A stretch of DNA of 64,000 bases from Lutjanus erythropterus (taxonomy: Eukaryota > Chordata > Actinopteri > Lutjaniformes > Lutjanidae), in the NCBI GenBank assembly GCA_020091685.1, contig CM034603.1, positions 28,984,298 to 29,048,297 of the forward strand, in the 5' to 3' direction. The position numbers were made by a program, and so were the translations under genes. Positions 35,077 through 46,499 of the stretch are shown here, one piece after another. Positions within the stretch are counted from its first letter, which is position 1. The number at the start of each line of letters is the position of its first letter. The notes under the pieces are model-generated. The model worked only from the letters and a program-made list of their open reading frames with translations, did no database searches and was not told where the DNA came from.

Positions 35077-35174
35077 CCCACCTCACCTCCCTATATCCTG
35101 GACAGCTGTCAGCAGGGACCTGGCCAAAGAAAAAGACCCATCTGTCGCCTTCCTTCAAAGGTCAGGACTCAGGG

Positions 35175-35175
<1 letters not shown>

Positions 35176-35219
<44 letters not shown>
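35176..35219. repeat. (TG)22 microsatellite
   Basis: An uninterrupted TG run of about 44 bases. A pure tract of this length is likely to be polymorphic. Confidence 0.95.
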
Positions 35220-35222
<3 letters not shown>

Positions 35223-36183
35223 GAGGAGGGAGGCCTCTTTTCACTCTGTTAATCTCTGCTGTTGTTCTCTCTCTCGCGCTCTCTGGCACACTTCTGCAGG
35301 ACTGCTTTAAATGCAGACGCTCCTCACGTGCATGTCTGGTGTGTTTAGTGAGTGTATGGCCTTGGCTTGTTTGAAGGTGAGAGATCGCTTGTGTGTCTGT
35401 GCGTCATGTAGCTGATCCACGCTCCTTAAGAACAATACAGGGCTGGTGCATATTCAGCACTTTGTCTGTTTGTCATTCTACTGGCTTTTTTGTGTCTCTC
35501 ACACAAGGCTGCATAGATGTCTCTTACTTCCTTCTGTTATAAGCTCTAAATGTTCATTGTGCATCCGTGTCTTTGATCACACTAATAAGATGCATCACGT
35601 TTGAAAGCGACACCACTTTTGTTTTATGTAAGAGTAAATCAATAATTCATTATGGTAATAAGTAAGAACAGATCTATTTTGAACTCTGAAGGAAACAAAA
35701 TGCTTATTTCCAGGCATGTTTTATAAAATGCTCCACTACACAATTTGTCAGGGTAAGAAAGGTGCTCAGTGTCCCAACTTTTAACCAACAGAGGCCTGAC
35801 TCAAACAGTCCTATTCTTGATTTGACACTGCTCCCCCTGTTGGTCCAGATTGAAATGACCATCACACTCACTACTATGTTGTTGTCATCAGTCAGACTGA
35901 GACACACAAGATGAACCAAATGAGCTAATTTCACAATTAGGTTGAGATAATCTTTGATTTTCAAGGATATTTGAAGGTTAATGCTTTGACTGTGGGCTAA
36001 GATGTCCACTATGGTTAATTTTGTTTAATTTAGGAGTTGTTTGGTCTTGCATGAGAATACAGGGTCTGTAGTTTTGTCTTACAGCCAAAAGTTTGTTGTT
36101 CTTAACATTAATAATCATGACTTTGTTGTAAACAAGATGAACACACACCAAATCCATAACCCATTTTTAGTTTAAATCTGCAT

Positions 36184-37290
36184 GAATTTCTTAATCAGTT
36201 CAGTTCAGTTCAGACATTTTATTATCCCAAGTGAGAAACTTGACTTGCTATTAGGGGCACAAGATAAAAAAATAACATGGATAAAAACACATGCACTAAA
36301 AGCCTAAGCACAAAGACAGAAAGAACTGACATGTTTCCTTCACATCAAGGACAATCTAAAATACAAAACACTGTAAAATGTGGAATTACATGTGGAGATT
36401 TAGCAGGTTTATAGCACAATGGACAATGGTTTTAGTTTTATTCCACCTGAAGCAGGGTATGGCTTGAGGGAAGGGGTACAAATTCAGTGAATGGGGTGGT
36501 TTTAGCAGTCTAATAAGGACCTGGCCTTGCAGCAGGGTTGCCAGGTCCACTTTTTCCCTGTTGAATTGGGCTACTTTTGAAGTGTTGCAGTGGGATGATT
36601 TTTTTGTCCACTGGTTGTGGGGGTTAGGGGTCTGTCTGCAAATTACATTGATAATATCTACAAATACACATTTGTATTTTAAACAAAATAATAAATCATA
36701 CCAAAATGACTCAAGATAAGCACATACACACACAGATCTGGCACGCATCACATGCACGCCCACATAAACACACACAAATACGACGTGCCCATCCTCTCTG
36801 ACTGCTGGCACCAGTTTTATTGGCCGTTGGGCTGGTTTTGATTTGCCATTGTGCTTATGTTGTCACAGACCTGGCAACCCTGCCTGGCGGAGAACCTGTT
36901 GATCAAAGATATCCTTCGAGGGGTTCTGTGGGACACCTATCACTTTACCAGCCACCTTTACAATGTGGCTCAGGTGTTTTTTTTATCCCTGATGTCGATG
37001 AATAGTTAATAGATTTATAAAAGAGACACCTTTTTCTGATCTACGTTGAAAACATTTAGCTGCCTTGGAAAGACAAATGTTGCTGCCTCTTCTTACAGAC
37101 TGCACCAGAATTAGCATCAAATTTCAAGTCATTATTAAAGACTGTTCCAAGATATTTATACAGATTCAATGCCAATTCCTCTTGCATCCTGAAAAGATGA
37201 ACAAAATCTGTGGGAAGTTCAGTTTCATATATCATAATTACATTCTTCAAGTCATAAATTCCTTTTTCATCCTGTCCTAATCTCTGTTTC
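36184..37290 (-). mobile_element. LINE remnant, Rex1/L2-like ORF2 C-terminus
   Basis: Minus-strand frames encode the post-catalytic end of a non-LTR reverse transcriptase. At 37056-37250 are residues YKYLGTVFNNDLKFDAN and CKKRQQHL, matching the YKYLGTVFDxKLxF...KKxQQRL motif. Around 36895-37000 come HIVKVAGKVIGVPQ and DQQVLR, and at 36390-36525 HSLNLYPFPQAIPCFRW, corresponding to the usual PLYPEFxLLPSGRRY segment. The 3' end is an AATAAAATG-like tail followed by three TGAAC units (complement of 36186-36204), a known terminal-repeat style. The 5' part is absent. The coding line is broken by at least one stop and by a 350-bp insertion at 36533-36882. Confidence 0.8.
36533..36882. mobile_element. 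hAT-like MITE, 350 bp, inserted in the LINE
   Basis: Termini CAGGGTTGCCAGGTC and GACCTGGCAACCCTG are perfect 15-base inverted repeats. The flanking octamers CCTTGCAG (36525-36532) and CCTGGCGG (36883-36890) agree at six of eight positions, consistent with an aged 8-bp hAT duplication. The flanking LINE coding text resumes across it, which confirms the insertion. Subterminal words (GAATTGGGCTACTTTTGAAG; CCGTTGGGCTGGTTTTGATT) are typical of this teleost family as I recall it. It has no coding capacity. Confidence 0.85.
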
Positions 37291-38108
37291 CTTTAGGAGA
37301 GGATATTAACTTGGAAATCCCCTCCCTGTGCATGATATTTTACAACATGAATGTCCAAACATCCCTCTGGAATTACAATACGGACAGCAATATAATGTTA
37401 CCGTGACTGATTTGTGGGGTTCAGATCTTATCTAGGCAGCAGATTACACTTTGAAATCATTCCCAGTTTGTAGCACAGAGCAGCGAGGAGGCCAATCAAA
37501 CAATGTGACAGGTAGGAACTAGTTTACACCGTGATAAAAGGAGTGTGAGACAGAGAATAACAGAGAGGGAGAGATTTAGACTAATGCATTAACGTTATGT
37601 AATGGGACTTAGGGAGAAAACAAAGGCATTCTCTGTGTGATTACTAAGGATCATACGCAAACACATAATCCACCTTGTCTCGCCCTGTTTGAATATACTG
37701 TTAGAAATAAAGACAAGAGATTAGAGCCATGGGGGTGACAGGTAGGCAGCAGTACAGTAGGTCAGAGACCAATCGCTATTATTTAATGACAAGTGAAACA
37801 AGTTCTGGGCCAAGATGTATATATAAAATTCTCATTTTCTTATTTTAGTTCAGTGCAGATGGACTGAGTGCAAATCGTCTAACCTACTTTTAAATCAAAG
37901 AAAGAAGCAGAAAAAATGTTGATGTCTTTCTTTAAATACATGTGTGAAGTGCACTAGAATTATAACCAAGGAAATGTTTGTATACGACAGGACCGTCTGT
38001 TATCATGTTACTTAAGCTCAACACGAAGGTCATCTAATGACAACTGAGGTATCTCCATGACAACTGAGCAAACTCTGTCTGAACTACAATTGGTTTTCTG
38101 TAAGAACT
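37291..38108. other. Non-coding stretch, nothing recognised
   Basis: Unique-looking DNA without gene or repeat. Confidence 0.55.
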
Positions 38109-39750
38109 GGCAACTGTTTATTTGATGGGGTGTGCATAAGACTGTCCTTCCACTGTCATAACCACATACGCAGGTCATGACACTTGTCATGAACATTAAA
38201 GAGTCTTTATGTTTATGACTGTTGTTATTACTGTTGTGAAGTGTCAATGGTGGCCATCTTGACATGAATATAGTACATACTTGCCAACAAGAGGATTTCA
38301 AAACCAAAAATTTGAGTTTTAGAGACTGTTTCCTGCATTTTGGTTAATTTTTAAAGAATAGAAATAACAAAAATAGTACACTGCAACATAATTTTTTATT
38401 TATATACTTAAATTTTCCATTTAATTATCCAGAAAGAACACAGAATAAGTTGTCCCTCTGGTGTGTGGATTGTATAAATCTCTGGCATAAATTAATATTT
38501 GTCTGTTTTCTTTCATTTGTTTATTTTTTGCCCTGCTTCAAAAGATTTTACAAAATGCATTCCCTTTTCCTTTAAAACTGTCCCTCAAGAAATGGGAATG
38601 ATTCTTTCCAGAAAGTGTTGAAAGTGGTGTAGCTGGAAACAGTAGACTTTTGGAGTTGCATGTCTTATACAGAGTCTGCCGAGCTAGAACTGGTTGCGCA
38701 AAAGGAAAAAATGGTGTGGAAAATTTGTCATAAATTGGAGGAAATAAGGGGAGTTTTGATCCTGGGAGGAAACTGGGAGGAGGCAATGAAAAACCGGAGT
38801 CTCCTGGGAAAATCAGGAGAGGTGGCATGTATGATTCAGTACCAAAGAACACCAGCTACAGACTACAGCAGGTAGCAGTTAGCCTACTGCAGCAACAAGT
38901 AACTTGCTACCTATCTACTAGCTACCGAGTTACCTATCTGTCCATCAGGTAACTCTGTAAACTCATCTTGGTACTGTACTGGCCACTGTCAAACTTACCT
39001 TATAACAATTAATGACATCTTCCAATGGCGCTACTTAAGTTGAAGTCCAGGAACGTATTTGTGACACTATTACAAAAGCATCTGACAGTGTGATTAAACT
39101 CAAGGACATTGTTATGACAAGTCCAAAATGTACTTATAAGGAATTGTTTTAACTGGTGCTGGTTTGAAAGATGCCTATTTCACCCTGGGGGCTCCGATGA
39201 GAAGCAATGATGACGTGGATACAGTATATGTCGTTCAAACGTTTACTGAAGTTGAGCTTGGTATGGTTTTTCTCTCATGCACGCACACCATCACTCAACT
39301 TGCCCCAACTCAGTATGGTGGACCAATGTATCTGCAACACCTAAGGACCCAATCAGGACCCAACAGCATTATAGGTGGCCCTAACTATGCCTGACTGGGG
39401 AATTTGGTACAGTACTGCTTTACTTTAGGTCAAGGAAAACAGTCGTGACAATCGTATAATGGTCTCATGACAGTCAGTGTCAAAACCAACCACATATGAC
39501 AGTTGAAGCTTATACACTGATAACGTCAGGTTGTCATAATAAAGACACTGGCGGGTTATGTTGTCTTGTTTAATATCAAATTGTCATTAAAAAAATCATC
39601 TCAAACACTGTGATCTTTACATTAAAATGACATTATTGACCAAATGACACTTAAAGAGGACAGTCATAAACATTTATGAAGACTTTTTCATGTTCATAAC
39701 AGGTGTCATGACATGTTTATGAAGCACACCCCTTCAAATAAAATGTTACC
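38109..39750. mobile_element. TIR DNA element, TGTCATGA-rich, about 1.6 kb with nested insert
   Basis: The left end GGCAACTGTTTATTTGATGG followed by GGTGTGC is the complement, with few changes, of the right end GCACACCCCTTCAAATAAAA followed by TGTTACC. Subterminal words are also inverted: GTCATGACACTTGTCATGAA (38173) against CATAACAGGTGTCATGACAT (39696), and AAAGAGTCTTTATG against CATTTATGAAGAC. Repeated CATGACA/TGTCATAA words fill both subterminal zones. No transposase frame is seen. A second element sits inside at about 38275-38832. Confidence 0.65.
38275..38832. mobile_element. Nested repeat with TACTTGCCAAC / GGTGGCATGTA ends
   Basis: The left end ACATACTTGCCAAC and the right end GTGGCATGTAT form an imperfect inverted pair. 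The right terminal zone (CGGAGTCTCCTGGGAAAATC, then AGGAGAGGTGGCATGTA) matches the copy at 16754-16790. Lying between the two halves of the TGTCATGA element, it inserted later. No coding frame of interest. Confidence 0.55.
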
Positions 39751-41850
39751 AAAGAATCTTACTCATATTAAGATAACTGTATGTTAGCTACTGCAGCCTC
39801 AGTTTATCTAATATCTTTTCAAAATCCCTTTGACTCAGTTTTTTATTGTTTGTCATATTCACGATTATGTCACAACTCTATTGAAATCTAACTTTTAAAA
39901 GTGTTAGAAATTTACCAACACTATGAGCTGTAACCAATACAGAGAGTGCTGGCCTGGTTTTGAGCAGTTCTTTATTTGCCTGCAGTTGCTTGTCATTTGA
40001 ATGTTTACTGAAGGTCACCATAATGGAAACCTCACACTTGTATTGCGCATTGAAATAAGCACTTTATATTGAAGATTTTTAGTCATCTACTCAGCTGGTA
40101 AACAGTAAATGTTATGAGCAAGAATATGAGGCATACCACAAAAACCATTCATCACTGACACACCCAAAGCAGCACCAGGGCACGCAGCTGTGTGGTTACA
40201 CAGCGTATGTGGCAACAGCACAAACACACACTGATAAAAACCTCTTTGAAGTGCCTTTGCCATTACACAGCCAGAGTTCATGAAATATTGAATGTGAGAA
40301 GATGTCGCCTACATGACCTGTCTGTCACACCTGTCACCTCGAAATGTTCCTGACTCTGATGATTTTCCGTGCGTCAGTCTCACTGAGATCAAACCAACTC
40401 ACGTAACACAGATAAGCGTGTAAAATCAGCCCAAACCACGTATGTCAACATTCCTTCACCCGAACACTTGAATACGAATTAAAGCCAATGTGTGTTTATA
40501 TGAACAGAGGACAAATGATTAATATCTGCTCAGTTTAAATCCCAGAGTGTCAAACAATCCTTGAAACTGTGATTTGTTTAGCCATATTTAGCCTTCTGTT
40601 GCTACGCCTGTCAGGCTTTACATCATCATAGTTTATAGTTCTCATGTAAAGTTTACAATGCTAATGGTGGCAGATTTACCAGTCCAAATTCAAAGTTTTA
40701 GGCTCCTTAACTTCAGACAGAAGCGTACAAAAGCAGATTTCTCATTTCTGGCAGACAATTATTTTTTCAGCTGAATTGACAACTGTTTCTAGCAGGTTCT
40801 AGTACCTGTAAGGGTTTGAATTACCTTTGGCTTTTCGGGGGAGCCCTATTTTCTACTATTACTACTACAGACAATAATATAGATAAACAATAAACAGGGA
40901 AAGAAATAAATTATGAATCATCAGTGGGACAGAGGCAAAGTTTTTTCTGCTTCTCATACAAACACGCTTTCAAGAATCACATGTCGCACAGTTGAGCCAT
41001 GTGTTGAGCAAATAAACACACAACATTATTACTTCTTTCAGGAACCTTAATGTAGAGTACATAAAATAAAATATAACCAGTGATGCAAAAATGAACAATG
41101 GTTCAGAGCTCCCCCCCTAAATGTCTCAGTATAGATTTTCAGGGGAGCCAAGTTCCCCTTCGCTCCCCCGTGATTCGAACCATGGTACCTATGATAAGTA
41201 TGCTGAGAGTCTTATCTTACACTTGTCCTTATTTCATTGTAATATAACACCTGTTAGCTCCTTAGCTTACTTACTTGAACAAGCAGAGGTTGATTTTCAG
41301 AGTTCCTATATATTTTATATACACATAATATTGCATAATGGATGTACTATCATGAACAGGTTTTTTCTTATGTAACTTGAAACCCCACAAAATTAAGTTA
41401 GTAAATGAAATGCTATTTTCAGCCTCTGAGGTAATGGGTTTTGTTACTGATGTACAGTAACATCTTACATTAAAGCAGATTAACGTGCTGTTTAATGTAT
41501 TCTCTGCACATTTGCTCTCGTGTTGCTCTTTATAGAGCACAATGCACGCTGCATCAATGTGGACAAATCCTGAGCTTAACAGGCCTGACGTAACAAGTTA
41601 CGTATTCTAAACTATGATTGGACAATCGCTGTTCTGGGACAAGGCTTAGTAAACAGTCAATAGTCAGCAAATTTTGAATCTAGGGAATAATTTTCTTGCC
41701 AATGAGGTCAAGATGTGGTGTGAAGGATTGTTGAGGTGTACAGCTCTGCAAACACGAATGTTGACACACCCATGTTGCTAAGAATCGTGGATGATTGTTC
41801 ATCTGCAATCTTGCAGCCCAGAGCAAAAGGGATTTATAAGGACTAAGTAA
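39751..41850. other. Non-coding stretch, no gene seen
   Basis: Unique-looking. Two similar GGGGAGCC-containing words (40848; 41142) and a GATTCGAACC word at 41171 were noted, but they do not form a tRNA-like structure. Confidence 0.55.
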
Positions 41851-41853
41851 GTG

Positions 41854-41910
41854 CGCACACACACACACACACACACACACGCACCCCAACACACACAAAC
41901 ACACACACAA
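41854..41910. repeat. (CA)n microsatellite, compound
   Basis: A pure CA run to about 41880, then CA units with CCCCA interruptions. The longest open frame in the window (minus strand, 41680-42261) runs through this and the following GA/CT tracts. It is low-complexity and not a gene. Confidence 0.95.
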
Positions 41911-41959
41911 TCCATTTACCGGAAGTGGTTTTGTAGAAGTCTGAGCTGATGAAAGATAA

Positions 41960-42177
41960 ATGAATGTAGTGATGGAGGGGAGGAGGAGGGAGGAATAAAA
42001 GGCATTAGATTTGGGGAAAGAGAGAGAGAAGAGAAGGAGAGACAGAGAATAAATGAGACAGAGAGATGTGAGGGAAGTTGCCCGGAGGGAAGGAGAAAGC
42101 AGAGGAGAGAGTGATGCAGTTGAGCAGCTGTGGGCGGTTTGCGAAATGCTTGGTGATGGTTTGGGGCATTTGCACTG

Positions 42178-42209
<32 letters not shown>

Positions 42210-42400
42210 AAATGGCTGTGTATGCATGTGTGTGTAGTATCATCTCGCGTGCCTGCGTCATTACCTTGATTAGACTGCAGAAGGGAGAGGCAAGGAAACC
42301 CCAGCCCTTTCTTTTCCCTCCCTCTCTTCCTCTCCCTCCTCCGCTTTATCTTTTCTTTCTGTCTCTTTTTTCTCTTTCTGTCTTTCTCTCAGATTGAGTA
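41960..42400. repeat. Purine- then pyrimidine-rich low-complexity block
   Basis: GA-rich on the plus strand from about 41970 to 42115, (CT)n at 42178-42197, (GT)n at 42198-42209, then CT-rich from 42300 to 42395. Such mirror-biased tracts can adopt non-B structures, but nothing here shows a function. Confidence 0.8.
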
Positions 42401-43294
42401 TCTCAGTCTCACACACACACATTTCGCAGCATTTCACAGCATAGTAAGAGATTCTTGTAAATAGGTGTGTTGTGTTTGCCCAGACTGCTTTTTTTTGTTG
42501 TTTCGCTTGCTCTCTTTCTGCCTCAATTCCTCTTTCATAAAATACACTCATGTCATTCTGTAAGAACTGACACGTCAGATATGCAAAAGAAAAAAACACC
42601 CCCAAATCAAAACATGCAAAAACACGAGCACCCTCATGTACTGTCGGGTGTTTGCAGTCTGCTAGTAAACAGCAGCACAGAGGAAGTCAGAGTGTGCCCT
42701 GTTTGATGCTCCTGTGGTCTGATTTGGCAAGTATGCGTCAGTGCAACTGTTAGTCAGTGTGTCTATTGTCTCGAACCTGTCAATACAAAACATGTGTCAT
42801 TAAAATATTGCCCGATAAAAACCCCCCTACACACTGACCTTTGAAAGTCTAGCAATTATTAAATAGATAAGATAAAATAGTCAGACTACTTGTCATACAG
42901 GTGGCAAGATAATTATCTTAATTACCGTATGTCAGCAGATGTTTACTAAAACTTTGGCAGGTTATTGAATTACGCTTTATTTTGTCATTTTTAATCATTT
43001 GAACACTTAAATTACTGTGCAACGAGAGGTAATTTCATGATACAGCTCTTTTTTAAAAGTCTAAATATTTCATAGAGAATGTCGAACTTCAGAGTTAGGT
43101 GTCTTGGTTTTATTATTTGCCTGAACAATTAACACCTTCTGATAGACATGGGATATTTCCCTTAAAGCTGTATTTATTGATTTCTTGGTTACTTGTAAAC
43201 ATAACACTGACATATTATCACCTTATAAAATTGTTATGGCAAACCTTTTAGCTCTGATCTGGTCTCCCCTAAATTATGAGTTTGCTGGTTGATA
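42401..43294. other. Non-coding stretch, nothing recognised
   Basis: AT-rich unique-looking DNA. Confidence 0.55.
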
Positions 43295-43660
43295 CACAAA
43301 GCTAAATGCTCCACTAGCTACCAGCTAGATGCTAATTTATCAGATTTGTGATGCGAGATAAAGATCTTAACTCAGTGCATTTAAAATGTGTGGTTAATTT
43401 AGTTTTGTTAACAGCAACAGAATTCAGTCTCTTTGATGAGAAGAAGTGTCTTTATGAACTGTGGAAATGCTGAATGGTCAGTAAATTAAACTTATCTGTC
43501 TGCTGCTTGGGGCTGAACAGGTGGGTTTTATCAGAGGAAAACAGCTGCCTGCTATGGCTGGAATTTGAGACAGGTGAAGATGTTGGCCATAAAACTAAAA
43601 CAATAAGCTAAAAGTTGCTTAAATGCTCCACATAGCGGAGGGGCACTAAGTTTGGTGGCC
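43295..43660 (+). repeat. Interspersed repeat with AAAACTAAAACAATAAGCTA, copy 2
   Basis: Related to 20500-20760, as described there. The word TAAATGCTCCAC occurs twice inside (43303 and 43622), near each presumed end. Class unknown. Confidence 0.4.
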
Positions 43661-45820
43661 ATTCACATACACATGGTGTGAATGACTAACCTCCATATCA
43701 AATTTTATGTCAATTGATGATTTGCTAATATAAAAATGTTTGAACTGTAGCTTTGCCCAAATCTCTGAATCTCTTAATATTACATATGCAATATATATAT
43801 ATCTTATATTTGAAGTGGAACAAAACTATGCTAAAGGTAGGTAAATAGGTAAAAAGAGTAACTGCTTACCTCTAAGTACTATGTGTTCACAAGTTGAGTC
43901 CATTTGAATGTCCCTCTCATGTGGTATTCACGACATTATGAACTCAATATATTCTGTAAACTCTGAGTGCACGATGTCATGTGCACGACTCCCCACAACT
44001 CATAATTACGTTCACAAGTTCCATTTAAACACAGCAAAATATTATTTTCTGTAGCTATCTGTAACTCCTAGCTGTCATTAGCTAGTTAGCTCAGTTAGCC
44101 TTGCAGGTAGTGGCCCTATCAACAAAGTCTCCAACACCAACGAGGGCTATTTTGACAAAAGGGAATACAGGGGACACAGCACACGAGAGGCAAAGAGGCA
44201 CCAGAAAACCAGAATATTTTCACGTCTAACTCATGAGTGTGCACCAGACAACAGATGGTGATTGTTGGAAGCAACCCAAGAGGGTTTTGGTGAGTTTTAT
44301 TTTGTTTCTGGCAAGTTTGAATGAAGTGTGTTTTACAGTGAGTTAACAAGCTAATTAAGTTAGTCTTAGTTTGGTAAAATAAAGAAACCTGAATTCAGAA
44401 TGTGTGTGGTTGAGTTTACTTTGTTTATTTGTGAGACCTCTTGAGGTACAAAGAGGTATTATCAAACAGGACGGGTTGAGGCTAGTCTATTAGCATGCTA
44501 ACAACACAATACACAGATGTCTTTGACATAACACAATGGTAATATCTTCACATTCTGACAGTTCTGGCCATATCTCACAAATTGTGCCTTTAAAGTCTAT
44601 TTTATTGCTGTTTTATTGTTTTGGGAGTATTTATGTCAAATTCTTGTCACACAACTGACAAACTGCTCTAACCTGGAAAAAGAAATCATGATGTAAGAGA
44701 ATGTGAAAGAAAGTGAGAGAGAACAGACATGGGGAGAGATTGCGAAAGTGATAGAGCCACTGTATGACCTTCTAACATCCTGTCTCCTCAACCACAGTAA
44801 TGCATTTCACCTTTAACAAACCAGAGAGGAAACAAACATAACCTTTCTCTATGGAAAAAGTCTGACGTTACAGCGGCATGTCATTGCTCATCACTCCATT
44901 TATGTAGTGCTAATTTGCGTAGTAGTGACCCCTTAAAAGAGCTATCCAACTATTTGTTGCCCCCTACAGCTTCAAAACTCCTCCCACTGACTCTCACTTT
45001 CAGATTAATATCATGCTAGCGAAAACATCTCTCTGTCTGTGGCTTTGCCGCAGTATGTTTCGTTCAAAGCAGGGTACAATAAATCTGCAGCGTGTCGTGT
45101 CACTGGGTTCTCCGCATGATTGTTCATCACTTTCTGTGGTTCTCACAACACGTAATGGAATGTGTTGATGAAAGTGCCGTTTCTTTCTTTCTTCTTCTTT
45201 CTTTGTTTTCTTTTTCTTTCTTTCTTTCTGACTGAAGAGACGGACAGACGGAGACAGACACACAGACAGGGAAATAAAAGCTGAGGTTGCGAGCAGTCTG
45301 TTTAGTTTAGTGCTGCTGGGGTGCTGCCAGGCAAATGAGAGACCAGCAGATGGCTGGAATGTGGAAAATGCCAAAGATCAGAGGCCAACAGAGACACAAT
45401 GAGATTAGAAGGAAACAGAGAGCAACCGCCCAAAACTGAGCTGTAAACATCCTTGGGTGCTTTGAGGTGTGTGTGTTTGTGCGTGTTTGTTTTAAAAAGG
45501 AGATTTTAAGAGATGTTGCGTGCAGAGAGATTTTGTGTTGTTGATGTGTTGCCTTGATTGTCCCCACATGGTCATTTTGTTGAAGAGGCATAAAACTTTT
45601 GGTTGATGCAGCCTAGTTTTCGCAGTAAATTCAAGTAAAATTTCCTCACTGTGGGCTTAAACTTCACAGTAAAATTTAAGTCTGGTTGATGTTTTTAGAT
45701 GAGTGTCGTAGACAAAGGTATTTTAATTGCTACAAAACTATTTTTATGTACATTAATAAATGTAGTTTGATTATGTAAGCACTAATGTAAAAAATGTATT
45801 GCCAGATGGGTCTACCAGCT
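43661..45820. other. Non-coding stretch with CTTT tract
   Basis: No gene seen. TAGCTAG-type words near 44070 and a (CTTT)n-like tract at 45181-45231 are the only simple features. Confidence 0.55.
45181..45231. repeat. (CTTT)n-like pyrimidine tract
   Basis: TTTC and TTC units with few interruptions. The minus-strand open frame 45000-45374 with a KKKKTKKEEERKK run is its product. Confidence 0.85.
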
Positions 45821-45827
45821 ACCTACC

Positions 45828-46131
45828 TATGGTAGCTGTGAAACTTGCACAACACTCAAAAGGCCGTATCTATAGCCAGTGTTTGGTTTGTCTGTTCTGG
45901 GCTACTGTAGAAACACGATCGTGCAACACAGCAGCTGCTGTGTAAGAGGACCCACATCCTCTGTAGATATAAAGGGCTTATTCTATGGTAACAAAAATAC
46001 AACAGTTCTTTTTTTTTTTTTTTTTTTTTAGGTGATTATACACAAACTAAAACATATCGATAAATATTCTTTTCAATTTCTGCCATATTCTACCAATAAA
46101 TCCCAGTAAAACTTGCACACTGGACCTTTAT
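45828..46131 (-). mobile_element. MITE-like element ending ACACTGGACCTTTA
   Basis: Phrases GTATCTATAGCCAGTGTTTG, GTCTGTTCTGGGCTACTGTA, GATATAAAGGGCTTATTCTA, GGTGATTATACACAAACTAA and the end GCACACTGGACCTTTA match a very common teleost non-autonomous element. Its opposite orientation is seen at 51515-51770. A poly-T run of 21 (46009-46029) has expanded inside. The other end is truncated at about 45828. Confidence 0.7.
46009..46029. repeat. Poly-T run, 21 bases
   Basis: Homopolymer inside the MITE-like element, replacing a shorter T-rich stretch in the remembered consensus. Confidence 0.9.
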
Positions 46132-46499
46132 AGAAAGGGTGTCCACCACTGTCAGAAGTGTATTTGTTGGCTAATTCACTCAAGTGGTGATGAGATACCA
46201 ATATCTTAGACTTTCAAAGGAAAATGCACCAATTCTGCACATCAAAATATGTTTACAGGTCTCCAGGAGTAGTTCTGCATATGTGAAAACAGTTGTATAA
46301 AGCTTTATATGCTTTTTTGTTGCAGAGAGAGCAGTGTGAGGTCTAATGATTTGCCTCAAGTGACGTCACTCGAGTCAGTGTCAGCTGGGACTACAAGGCT
46401 GAAAATTAAATAAATCTAGAGGGGTGAAGATAGAAAGAGGCAAAACTTCTGTAGCCCACTTTGCATTTCTGCTTTAGGCTTCATGAGCAGCTACAAACA

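Larger units (their letters stand above)
34259..36183. other. Non-coding stretch with GT tract and GC-rich block
   Basis: No gene seen. Overlapping open frames at 34281-34717 on both strands lack any domain. 34920-35030 is CpG-containing, with a TATAAA word and a DR1 motif. Two CA/GT tracts follow. Confidence 0.5.

Noticed and set aside
36386-36811. 141-codon minus-strand open frame as a gene
   Set aside because: It is made of a LINE fragment read into a MITE and a CA-rich stretch.
41165-41185. tRNA-like TTCGAATC word near 41.17 kb
   Set aside because: Flanking bases do not pair as a T-stem and there is no A box in range.
41680-42261. Longest open frame in the window (193 codons, minus strand)
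   Set aside because: It runs through CA, GA and CT low-complexity tracts, has a biased composition and contains no domain.
45000-45374. 124-codon frame with a Lys/Glu-rich run
   Set aside because: The run is the translation of a CTTT-like microsatellite.
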